A stretch of 64,000 bases of DNA from Candidatus Electrothrix rattekaaiensis (GTDB lineage Bacteria > Desulfobacterota > Desulfobulbia > Desulfobulbales > Desulfobulbaceae): positions 186,001 to 250,000 of the forward strand of contig JAVQMD010000002.1 in NCBI GenBank assembly GCA_032595675.1. Reading direction: 5' to 3'. A program made the position numbers and the translations under genes. The notes under the pieces are model-generated. The model saw only the letters and a list, made by a program, of their open reading frames with translations, was not told the origin of the DNA and did no database searches. This document shows, in pieces, positions 25,506-33,106 of the stretch (position 1 is its first letter; every line of letters begins with the position of its first letter).

Positions 25506-25626
25506 TATGCGGAATCTCAAACTGAACCTGTACGTCAAGAATCTTCTTGATGAAGAATAGCAGGAAACCAAGGGCACACCGGCAACGGATCGCACCTTCG
25601 GGGCCACCCTGTCCATGCGCTTTTAG
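25506..25626 (+). pseudogene. TonB-dependent receptor C-terminal remnant
   Basis: The frame reads M-R-N-L-K-L-N-L-Y-V-K-N-L-L-D-E-E, then a TAG, then Q-E-T-K-G-T-P-A-T-D-R-T-F-G-A-T-L-S-M-R-F and a stop. V-x-N-L-L-D-E-x-Y and a terminal aromatic residue after an L-S-x-x-F strand are the hallmark end of an outer-membrane TonB receptor barrel. The intact receptor at 30276 ends in the same way (LNNLLDEEY...FTLSVKY). The in-frame stop replaces the expected Tyr. Confidence 0.7.
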
Positions 25627-25652
25627 AAACGTTTTATTGTTGTGATAAAGAC

Positions 25653-25676
25653 ATTTCCCCTCACAGGAGGGGAAAT
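25653..25676 (+). promoter_or_regulatory. Hairpin in the 5' region of the methylase-like gene
   Basis: ATTTCCCCTC, loop ACAG, GAGGGGAAAT: a perfect 10-bp stem 30 bases before the start codon of the next gene. It lacks a T-run on the + strand, so it may be the old terminator of the dead receptor gene or an element of the new gene's leader. Confidence 0.4.
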
Positions 25677-25706
25677 ATTAACTGTACGAAAAAAGGAGAA
25701 AGAACC

Positions 25707-27410
25707 ATGCGGAGAAGACTTCAGCTTCAACCAAAAAACATCAGGGGCATTGCCCTGCTGACGGCCCTGTTATGGGCTGTCGCGTTCACTGCCTGTCTCA
25801 GCTGCAATGCAACGGCAGCGGAACCAGCGGAGCAGGCCGGCACCTTCAAAGTCGTGGGCATCGGTCCGGGTGACGGCGATTTGCTGACCCTCAGAGCGGT
25901 CAAGGCTGTTCAAGATGCCGAGGTGGTCTTTTGCAGTGCCAAAAGCCAAAAAAAATTATCCTCGGCTGTTGATTTCAACGGCAAAGAGATCATTGACGGC
26001 TACGGCGTGCTGTTCTGGCATTACGGCAAGAAATGCGACAAGAACGCAAAAAAACATTTCAAGCAGCGGATGAGCTGTGAGGAATACCATACCAAACAGG
26101 CTGAATTTGCGCAAAAGGTGCGGGAATCCGTGGCTGAGGGCAAAGATGTTGTGATGTTGAGCAGCGGTGATCCGACCATTTACGGGCCGGATATCTGGGC
26201 CCTGCGGGAACTGAACGAACTGGAGACAGAGCTGATTCCCGGCCTCAGCGCCTTTAACGCGGCCAACGCGGCCCTTGAAGCCAGTCTGGGCGAGGTGATG
26301 ATCACGGCACCTTTTATCAGCAAGGAAGGAGAGCAGGATACCCTGGAAAAGCTGTCCGGTCATGAAAAGGCCACGATGGTGATTTTCATGCCGTGGGATA
26401 TGGAAAAGACCTTTGCCCGACTGGCCAAATCCTATCCAGCTGATACTCCGGCAGCAGTGGTCAGCAATGCCGGTATAACCGGGAAAGAAAAGGCGGTCCT
26501 CGGCACTGTGGGTAGCTTTGCGGCAGATACCTCGGGCATGGACGGAAATCGTTCCATCATTTACGTGGGCAAGCGACTGAAGCTGGCCCAGTTCAACAAA
26601 ACCCCGAAGAAGAACGCAGGAAAAGGAAAATATTATCTGGTGGGCATGGGACCGGGCGATCCTGATCTGGCGAGTCTTCGGGCCATGAAGGTTATTCAAG
26701 ACGCGGATATCATCTTCAGCGGTGAAAAAATCAGTGCGAAATTCACCGATGCGCTCAAAGGAAAAGAGGTCATCAGCGGCTACCATCGTCTCTTTCCCTA
26801 TTACGGCAAGAGCTGCGACAACAACGAAGATAACGATAAACGCAAAAACGGCATGACCTGTGAGCAATATCATCAGAAACAGGAAGAATTCGCAGCCAAG
26901 GTGCGCAAAGCTGTTGCTGAAGGCAAGACGGTTGCCATGCTGGACAGCGGCGACCCGCTGGTCTACGGCCCTTGTTCCTGGTCTCTGACCGAGCTGAACG
27001 ATCTGGATACCGAAGTTGTTCCCGGTGTCAGTTGTTTTAATGCCGCCAACGCGGCTCTGAAAACCGGGATTACCGAAGGGAAAAAATCCCATTCCGTTAT
27101 TCTGGCTTCCGGCTGGACCGTGGATGAAATGGCGCGCCATCAAAGCACAATGGTGCTGTTCACCATGCGGAACGACTTTAAGAAGTTTATCGACACCCTG
27201 ACAAAATACTATTCCCCGGATACTCCGGCGGCGGTTGTTGTTCGTGCTGGCTATGCGCAGGATCAGCGAGTGATTCAAGGTACTCTCGGAACCATGCTCG
27301 ACCGGGTGGAGAAGGAAAAACTGCCCTTTGAGTACATGCTCTATGTCGGAGATTTCCTGGAAAAAAGCCCGGATCGTCCCCAAACGCCGACCGTTTCCCA
27401 ATCATTCTAA
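25707..27410 (+). CDS. Exported tandem tetrapyrrole (precorrin/corrin) methylase-like protein
   Basis: 567 residues: signal peptide at 1-42 (hydrophobic GIALLTALLWAVAFTACL, cleavage after TAA), then two homologous tetrapyrrole-methylase-type domains. Domain 1 begins VVGIGPGDGDLLTLRA and has SSGDPTIYGPDIW; domain 2 begins LVGMGPGDPDLASLRA and has DSGDPLVYGPCSW. Cytosolic relatives (CobA/CbiF class) methylate corrin precursors with SAM, which is not known in the periplasm, so the exported pair may bind a tetrapyrrole rather than methylate it. Each domain has an inserted segment with two Cys (GK-x-CD and M-S/T-CE), as if for a disulfide. First intact gene of the metal/corrinoid island; an AAGGAG-type site precedes the ATG. 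Confidence 0.85.
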   Translation: MRRRLQLQPKNIRGIALLTALLWAVAFTACLSCNATAAEPAEQAGTFKVVGIGPGDGDLLTLRAVKAVQDAEVVFCSAKSQKKLSSAVDFNGKEIIDGYGVLFWHYGKKCDKNAKKHFKQRMSCEEYHTKQAEFAQKVRESVAEGKDVVMLSSGDPTIYGPDIWALRELNELETELIPGLSAFNAANAALEASLGEVMITAPFISKEGEQDTLEKLSGHEKATMVIFMPWDMEKTFARLAKSYPADTPAAVVSNAGITGKEKAVLGTVGSFAADTSGMDGNRSIIYVGKRLKLAQFNKTPKKNAGKGKYYLVGMGPGDPDLASLRAMKVIQDADIIFSGEKISAKFTDALKGKEVISGYHRLFPYYGKSCDNNEDNDKRKNGMTCEQYHQKQEEFAAKVRKAVAEGKTVAMLDSGDPLVYGPCSWSLTELNDLDTEVVPGVSCFNAANAALKTGITEGKKSHSVILASGWTVDEMARHQSTMVLFTMRNDFKKFIDTLTKYYSPDTPAAVVVRAGYAQDQRVIQGTLGTMLDRVEKEKLPFEYMLYVGDFLEKSPDRPQTPTVSQSF

Positions 27411-27422
27411 TCAAGGATTATC

Positions 27423-28244
27423 ATGAATCTGTTTCGTTTTGCACTTATCAGCGTTCTTTCCCTGCTGCTCTGTTCCTCGGCATTAGCCCATAAAATTTGG
27501 CTCAATCCTGCGGATCATTCCCCTGAACCCGGCAGCACCGTGGAGATCGGGATCGGCTGGGGCCATAAATATCTTGCCGACCGGACCCATCAGAAGCTGA
27601 AAAAAGGAATGCCGGAGAAAATCCAGGCCCTTGATCCTGACGGTAAGACCGTTGAGCTGACTAAAATCGCAGATGACCGCTACAGTCTGAAGGTTCCGAA
27701 ACCGGGCTTTTATCTGATCAACGTGAAAAATAAATCCGGTTTTTTCACCAAAACTCCCGAGGGGAGAAAGTGGGGCAATAAAACCGAGATCGCTGATGCG
27801 GTGCAATGCACCAATTATTATCTCGGCGGCAAGACCGTCATCATGGTCGGGGACAGCGAAAAAGGCTTTGACAGATCTGTGGGGCAGGCCCTTGAGATAG
27901 TTCCGCTCAACAATCCGGGGCATCTGAAAAAGGGTGATACCTTGAAAGTCAGGCTGCTCCTTGACGGAAAACCGGTCCCGAATGTTTTGCTCAAGGCCGC
28001 CTATGCCGGATTTGAAAAGGCTGAAAAAGAGGAACCCGGTAACGCGGCCTTGGCGGATACGAAAAAAAAGGAGGACAAGCCCTTTCCTGCTGAAGCAACC
28101 AGCGATGCCCAAGGAGAGGCCGAGCTAAAACTGGAGCACAGCGGCTATTGGATGGTCTCGCTTTCTCACAAGCCCCCGTATCCTGATTCTGCGGTCTGTG
28201 ACCAGTACATGTACAATATGAACTTTACTTTTCAGGTGCAGTAA
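27423..28244 (+). CDS. Periplasmic DUF4198 protein
   Basis: 273 residues with a signal peptide (1-22, ending ALA) and mature N-terminus HKIWLNPAD, the usual DUF4198 opening. Two beta-sandwich-like regions follow (about 25-120 and 160-273), the second resembling the Ni/Co-uptake type of carboxypeptidase-regulatory-like fold (GKPVPNVLLKAAYAG, GEAELKLEHSGYWMV). DUF4198 proteins are often beside TonB receptors or cobalt/nickel transport genes. AAGGAT precedes the ATG; the gene lies 12 bases after the methylase-like gene, so the two are cotranscribed. Confidence 0.87.
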   Translation: MNLFRFALISVLSLLLCSSALAHKIWLNPADHSPEPGSTVEIGIGWGHKYLADRTHQKLKKGMPEKIQALDPDGKTVELTKIADDRYSLKVPKPGFYLINVKNKSGFFTKTPEGRKWGNKTEIADAVQCTNYYLGGKTVIMVGDSEKGFDRSVGQALEIVPLNNPGHLKKGDTLKVRLLLDGKPVPNVLLKAAYAGFEKAEKEEPGNAALADTKKKEDKPFPAEATSDAQGEAELKLEHSGYWMVSLSHKPPYPDSAVCDQYMYNMNFTFQVQ

Positions 28245-28339
28245 GGACACGGCCTGCCGTACCCCTTCCTTTCCCAACCAACCATCTCCCTGTTCCCGGC
28301 CGCGCAGTCCCGGCGGTTCGGGAGCAGTTTTGTGTACCT

Positions 28340-29767
28340 ATGAAAAACTCATTCAATAACAAAAACGGACTGATCCGCGAAATCGGTTTGTCTTCCGCCA
28401 CAGTTCTGGTCATCGCCAATATGGTGGGCACCGGTGTCTTTACCACCTCAGGTTTTATTCTCAAGGAACTCGGCGATCCCCGGGCATTGCTGCTCTGCTG
28501 GCTGTTCGGCGGTCTGTTCGCCCTCTGCGGAGCATTCTGCTTTGGTGAACTCGGTGCCCGTTTTCCGCAGGCAGGCGGTGAATATGTCTTTCTCCGAGAG
28601 AGCTTCGGCAGAGCACCGGCCTTTTTATCCGGCTGGATATCGCTCTTTGTCGGCTTTTCAGCCCCCATTGCTGCCGCATCCATTGCCTTTTCCTCCTATT
28701 TTCACCAAGCATTCGGTCTTCCTCCCGGCGGTGAATTCGTTCTACGTCCTTTTGGTGTGCCGATAATCACCTTTTCCTGGTTTAATCTGGTCGCGCTGCT
28801 GGTCATCGGCATGTTCACCCTGATCCATTATTACGGCCTGCGGACAGGAACCCGTGTGCAGAACTGGCTGACCATCTTTAAACTCACCCTGATTATTGCC
28901 TTTATTGTCGCAGGATTTACTTTCGGCAAAGGCTCGTTGCAGCATTTCAGCGCAAAACAGAATCTGTTCGCCGCCTTTTCTTCGGAAAAATTCGCGGTCT
29001 CCCTGATCTTTGTTTCCTTCGCCTACAGCGGTTGGAACGCGGCAGCCTATCTGGGCGGAGAAATCATTAATCCTCGGCGCAACATCCCCTATGCCCTGCT
29101 GATCGGTACCCTGGTCGTGACCCTGCTCTACCTGCTGCTGAATGCGATCTATATTTACGCTGTCCCGGTTGAGCAGCTGGCCGGCGAAGTGGAAGTGGGA
29201 GCAAAGGCGGCGGTGGGTTTGTTCGGGGAAAACATCAGCCGCTATTTCAGCGGGGCCGTGGCCCTGGGCCTGCTCTCCGTTGTCAGTGCTATGGTCATGA
29301 CCGGCCCCAGGATTTACTATGCTATGGCTCAAGACGGGGTGTTTTTCTCGGTCTTCGGCAAATTGAATCCGCTTCATCACACCCCGGCCTCATCGATCTT
29401 TCTCCAGGCCGGTATCGCAACCATCATGGTGCTGTCCGCCTCCTTTGAAACCCTGCTGGTCTATATCGGCTTCACGCTGTCGCTCTGCGCCATGCTGACC
29501 GTTGTCGGGCTGATGCGAATCCGCCGACGGGACGGAAAAAATCCCGACCTGTACCAGACACCGGGATATCCGCTGACTCCGCTGCTGTTTATTGCCGCGA
29601 ACTGCTGGATTATCTTTTTCTCAATACGAAGTCAGCCCGTGGCGGTCCTGTTTGCTTTAGGAACAATCGCTGCGGGAATGATTGTCTATCTTTTTACGAC
29701 GCCGCAAAAAAAGCAGGAGAGCAATCCGGCACAAACCGAGGCTCCGGAAACAGAGCCGACATATTAA
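28340..29767 (+). CDS. APC-superfamily amino acid permease
   Basis: 475 residues and about 12 membrane helices. The N-terminal signature is present: IGLSSATVLVIANMVGTGVF in helix 1, with the unwound G-T-G motif, then GELGARFPQAGGEYVFLRE. It imports or exchanges an amino acid or related amine by proton or substrate antiport; the substrate cannot be told. It ends in a hydrophilic tail rich in Glu/Gln. It lies 95 bases after the DUF4198 gene in the same direction. Its link to metal uptake is unclear, though a metal-chelating amino acid such as His or Cys is conceivable. Confidence 0.92.
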   Translation: MKNSFNNKNGLIREIGLSSATVLVIANMVGTGVFTTSGFILKELGDPRALLLCWLFGGLFALCGAFCFGELGARFPQAGGEYVFLRESFGRAPAFLSGWISLFVGFSAPIAAASIAFSSYFHQAFGLPPGGEFVLRPFGVPIITFSWFNLVALLVIGMFTLIHYYGLRTGTRVQNWLTIFKLTLIIAFIVAGFTFGKGSLQHFSAKQNLFAAFSSEKFAVSLIFVSFAYSGWNAAAYLGGEIINPRRNIPYALLIGTLVVTLLYLLLNAIYIYAVPVEQLAGEVEVGAKAAVGLFGENISRYFSGAVALGLLSVVSAMVMTGPRIYYAMAQDGVFFSVFGKLNPLHHTPASSIFLQAGIATIMVLSASFETLLVYIGFTLSLCAMLTVVGLMRIRRRDGKNPDLYQTPGYPLTPLLFIAANCWIIFFSIRSQPVAVLFALGTIAAGMIVYLFTTPQKKQESNPAQTEAPETEPTY

Positions 29768-29819
29768 AGGCACTCTGCAAGCCATCCTCAAAAATCATCT
29801 TACAAAGACATGAACGACA

Positions 29820-30173
29820 ATGAATAAGAAAACAACAAAGCAGGGTTTCCTGCTCCTGATGCTCACCCTCGGTCTCCCTCTCTTTTTTTCCGTCCAAGGA
29901 CATGGCCACGCAGTCCACGGTGAAACCGAGAACGGCTGTGAAGCCCTCTGCACATCCGCTTCCTATGAGGACGGTGAAGCGATGAGCTACGCCGTTGTGG
30001 AGGTTATCGCCCCGAATTCCAAACTCCCGTTCCAATCCGGTCGCACCGACAGGAACGGCTATTTCTGTTTCCGCCCGGATACCCCAGGACGTTGGAAAAT
30101 CATGGTCAAAGATGAGGATGGCCATTTTGTCCGTCTGGGTGCCAAGGTCAGTAAAGAGATGCTGAACCAATAA
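29820..30173 (+). CDS. Small periplasmic CbiL/NikL-like protein, His-rich N-terminus
   Basis: 117 residues: signal peptide at about 1-27, then GHGHAVHGE, a metal-binding-like His cluster at the mature N-terminus, and a compact beta domain (YAVVEVIAPNSKLPFQSGRT, then GYFCFRPDTPGRWKIMVKDE). The fold resembles the extracytoplasmic component of Ni/Co transporters (CbiL/NikL) or a DUF4198-like Ig fold. Two Cys follow the His cluster (C-E-A-L-C). Its position just before the TonB receptor suggests a periplasmic metal chaperone. Confidence 0.75.
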   Translation: MNKKTTKQGFLLLMLTLGLPLFFSVQGHGHAVHGETENGCEALCTSASYEDGEAMSYAVVEVIAPNSKLPFQSGRTDRNGYFCFRPDTPGRWKIMVKDEDGHFVRLGAKVSKEMLNQ

Positions 30174-30275
30174 CAGAGAGGCACTGACAGCAGCTCCCCT
30201 GTCTGAGGGATGTTGTTGTGATAAGTATATGATAAGGAGTCGCCGCAGAGCGCGGAAAAAAGGAGTAAGGACAAC

Positions 30276-32519
30276 ATGAGTGTACGCAATAAACAACGCG
30301 GAAAAGAATACAGCAGAAAAATACTCTTCAGCCTGCTTGCGGCGGCTTTGGTTACGGAGAGCGGCCCGGCCAAGGCAACAGAAGGGGACAAGGAAATGCC
30401 CGAGGTACTGGTGTCCGGGGAAAAACTCATCACCCCGACCAGACAGGCCAGCGAGACTGTGTATACGGGCAGTGAAATCACCGGAAAGGGCATGGAAATC
30501 CAGGGTGTCAAGGCCAACACCAGCGTCTACGGCACTCTGGATATGCTGCCCGGCATTAACGTGGAAAGTGCGGACAGCAACGGTCTGGCCGCCGAGATGA
30601 GCAGCGTTCGGGTGCGCGGGGTCAAGAGTTCTCTCGGAGCCATGACCGTGGAAGGGGTACCCAACTACGGAGGCAACCCTATCGGGCCGCGCGATTATCT
30701 CTATGATCTGGAAAATATGGAGTCGGTATCCGTCTATAAAGGCGCCGTGCCCGGCGATATAGGTACCGGCGTGGGTTCTCGGGGCGGGGCTGTGGAACTG
30801 CACCCGGACTGGCCCCATGAGGACTTCGGTTTCGGTCTCAAGCAAAGTGTCGGTTTCAACGCCTACACCCGGACCTTTCTCCGCCTTGATTCAGGAGCTG
30901 TTCCGGGAACAGGAACCGCCTTTTCCGGGTCCGTCTCCTCTGCCGAGGCCGATAAATGGCGCGGTACCGGCACTCTCGGCCCCCGCTTCAATGCCAATCT
31001 GGCCGTTCACCAGCCCTTTAACGAAACAGCCTCCATCAAGCTCTGGTACAACCATAACGATCTGGATCAACATCTTTACCGTTCCTTGAGCCGGGAAGAT
31101 ATCCAGGATCTCGGGGCGAATTATAAAAAGGACTTCAACGACTCCCTGACAGGTGATCCGGCTGAGGATATCTTTTATTCTGATTACAACCGGGGCACCT
31201 ATCAGAATGATGACCTCATGGCTGTGCTGGCAGCAGACCTGACAGACACGCTCTCCCTCACCCTCAAGCCCTATGCCTCAAAGGAGGACGTGGAGATCCT
31301 GCAAGGTGTGACCAAAGGCGGAGGCATGATACAGAAAAGGATTCGTGATATTGAGCGCAACGGTCTTATTGCCGAGACCGTGCTGGAGACAGGGCGTGTC
31401 AAGACCTCGCTGGGCTATCATCTTGAAGCCGTGGACATGAATATCTACAGTCAGAACTATGCCCCGGCTGATAACGGACTTGCCTATCGCGGCTACGGGC
31501 GAATGGCAAGCAGCGGAACCTCGTATATCAACAGTCCCTACCTTAAACTGGCAGGTTCGCACGGCATCTTCAACTGGCAGGCCGGGCTGAAGTATTTTCA
31601 CTTCCAACAGTCCGACAGCCGAGGTTATATGAGCGGGCCCGGCCCGAGTTACGCCCTTGAGCGTACTCCTGATCTGGATCGGGCGTCCACGGAATACGAC
31701 ACCTTGCTGCCCACGGTGGCCGCATCATCGCAGCTCACCGATGAACTGGAGCTGCGGGCTGGGTACGGCAAGTCCTTTATTCGTCCGTACAAGTATATGC
31801 CCCTGGTCAATCTGTACAGCAGCAACCGAAGCACCTTTCTTGCTCAGGGTATGAATCTGCAAACCCTGTTTGACGGCTATGATATCGAAGAAAGCCATGC
31901 CCTTGATCTGGGCCTGCGCTACACAGGCGCCTGGTTTGATCTGTCCCCCACCCTGTTTTACAGCACCCACAGCAATCTGGTCTGCACGGTCTATGATCCC
32001 AGGGTGGATCTGAACTATGATCAGTTCGTGGGCGAGGCCACCGGCTACGGCCTGGACCTGGAAATGAATGCCTATCTCGCCGACGGTCTCACCCTGTTCA
32101 TCAACCCGACCTACACCTCCATGACCTATGACAAGGATCTGGCCTATGCGGGAAAAACCCTGGAGGCTGACGGCAATCAGGTAGTGGACACCCCGGAATG
32201 GTCACTCAAGACAGGACTGATCTGGCAAAGCGGCCCGTTTGAGATGGTGCCCATGCTTAGGTATATCGGCAGCCGATATACTGATCTGGAAAACAAGGAC
32301 GAGGTCGATGCGAATACGGTGGTGGATGTACGGATGAGTTACACGCTCCCGAATATCCTGCGAACAAAGGAGATGAAGCTCTCTTTGGAGCTGAACAACC
32401 TGCTGGATGAGGAATACATCTCCTCGATCAATGCCTCGGACGACAGCAGGCAGGGCAGGGCCAGTTATTATCCGGGCACGCCTCGTTCCGGGATGTTCAC
32501 CCTTTCCGTGAAGTATTAG
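30276..32519 (+). CDS. TonB-dependent outer-membrane receptor
   Basis: 747 residues. Signal peptide about 1-35; a TonB-box-like EVLVSGE follows, then a plug domain (about 60-180: LDMLPGINVESAD, VRVRGVKSS, MESVSVYKGAVPGDIGTG) and a 22-strand-type barrel ending in the canonical LNNLLDEEY...GMFTLSVKY with terminal Tyr. It carries its ligand across the outer membrane using energy from ExbB-ExbD-TonB, encoded at 35926-37753. Neighbours point to nickel, cobalt or a corrinoid as ligand, not a siderophore, but the sequence alone does not decide. AAGGAG lies 13 bases before the ATG. Confidence 0.94.
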   Translation: MSVRNKQRGKEYSRKILFSLLAAALVTESGPAKATEGDKEMPEVLVSGEKLITPTRQASETVYTGSEITGKGMEIQGVKANTSVYGTLDMLPGINVESADSNGLAAEMSSVRVRGVKSSLGAMTVEGVPNYGGNPIGPRDYLYDLENMESVSVYKGAVPGDIGTGVGSRGGAVELHPDWPHEDFGFGLKQSVGFNAYTRTFLRLDSGAVPGTGTAFSGSVSSAEADKWRGTGTLGPRFNANLAVHQPFNETASIKLWYNHNDLDQHLYRSLSREDIQDLGANYKKDFNDSLTGDPAEDIFYSDYNRGTYQNDDLMAVLAADLTDTLSLTLKPYASKEDVEILQGVTKGGGMIQKRIRDIERNGLIAETVLETGRVKTSLGYHLEAVDMNIYSQNYAPADNGLAYRGYGRMASSGTSYINSPYLKLAGSHGIFNWQAGLKYFHFQQSDSRGYMSGPGPSYALERTPDLDRASTEYDTLLPTVAASSQLTDELELRAGYGKSFIRPYKYMPLVNLYSSNRSTFLAQGMNLQTLFDGYDIEESHALDLGLRYTGAWFDLSPTLFYSTHSNLVCTVYDPRVDLNYDQFVGEATGYGLDLEMNAYLADGLTLFINPTYTSMTYDKDLAYAGKTLEADGNQVVDTPEWSLKTGLIWQSGPFEMVPMLRYIGSRYTDLENKDEVDANTVVDVRMSYTLPNILRTKEMKLSLELNNLLDEEYISSINASDDSRQGRASYYPGTPRSGMFTLSVKY

Positions 32520-32665
32520 CCCTGACCAGGACATGGAGGGGCGAAAGATGTTTCGCCCCTACCCCGACGGGGTACTGTATAACGAGCATGGGGGAACACC
32601 CCTGTTCGGAATGGGCGGGAAACGGCAGGGGCGGTCATTCCGACCCTCAGCATGGTTGCGTACAA

Positions 32666-32780
32666 CACGATTGCATGGTTTCGTGCTTCACGATTGCATG
32701 CTTTCGTATCAATCAAATGCATGCATTCGTTTCGATCAAATGCATGCAGTTACATGTTACGAATGCGGGGATTCGTGTGC
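32666..32780. repeat. 23-bp-period tandem array
   Basis: Five consecutive degenerate units start at 32666, 32689, 32712, 32735 and 32758, each with a core like ATTGCATG-C/G-TTTCGT or AAATGCATGCATTCGT. The spacing is exactly 23 bases each time, and a weaker sixth unit may precede. Units 3 and 4 share ATCAAATGCATGCA. There are no spacers, so this is not CRISPR. It lies downstream of the TonB receptor. Confidence 0.7.
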
Positions 32781-32884
32781 AAGGGAAGCAATGACCACCC
32801 GGCGCGTTGCACCGGGGGAATATTTGTCCCTTCAGGACAGGCGGGCCGATTCCCTTTACCCCGAAGGGGTTATATATAACCGCC

Positions 32885-33090
32885 CGTAGGGGTAGACCCC
32901 TGTGTCTACCCGGCAACCCCCTGGGCAATCACGGGGGATTGCCCCTACGCACTGCCCGGAATCATCACGTTCCCCTTGTAGGGGTAGATCTATGTGTCTA
33001 CCCAAAACCGGAAAGGGCAGACAGGCAGGTCTGCCCCTACGGCATGGCGATGAAACCGCGTCCCGTGGTAGGGGGGCACGACGCGCCGTA
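32885..33090. repeat. Cluster of dispersed GC-rich palindromes
   Basis: At least four units of GTAGGGG-type palindromes (GTAGGGGTAGACCCCTGTGTCTACCC, GGGCAATCACGGGGGATTGCCCCTAC and relatives) occupy the space between the TonB receptor and the convergent STAND gene. Short open frames here arise from the repeats. The first part of the gap (32520-32640) has a similar GGGGCGAAAGATGTTTCGCCCCT palindrome. Confidence 0.75.
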
Positions 33091-33106
33091 CACCTACATA
33101 ATCCCC

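Noticed and set aside
25064-25706. Cobalamin riboswitch ahead of the methylase-like gene
   Set aside because: I looked for the conserved core and the GCCACTG-type box and did not find them; only the double hairpin reported above is present.
25956-27401. 481-codon antisense open frame opposite the methylase-like gene
   Set aside because: It is the mirror of a GC-rich coding frame, has no ribosome-binding site and no recognisable domain, while the + frame has clear paired motifs.
32666-32780. CRISPR array
   Set aside because: The period is 23 bp with no unique spacers and no cas genes nearby.
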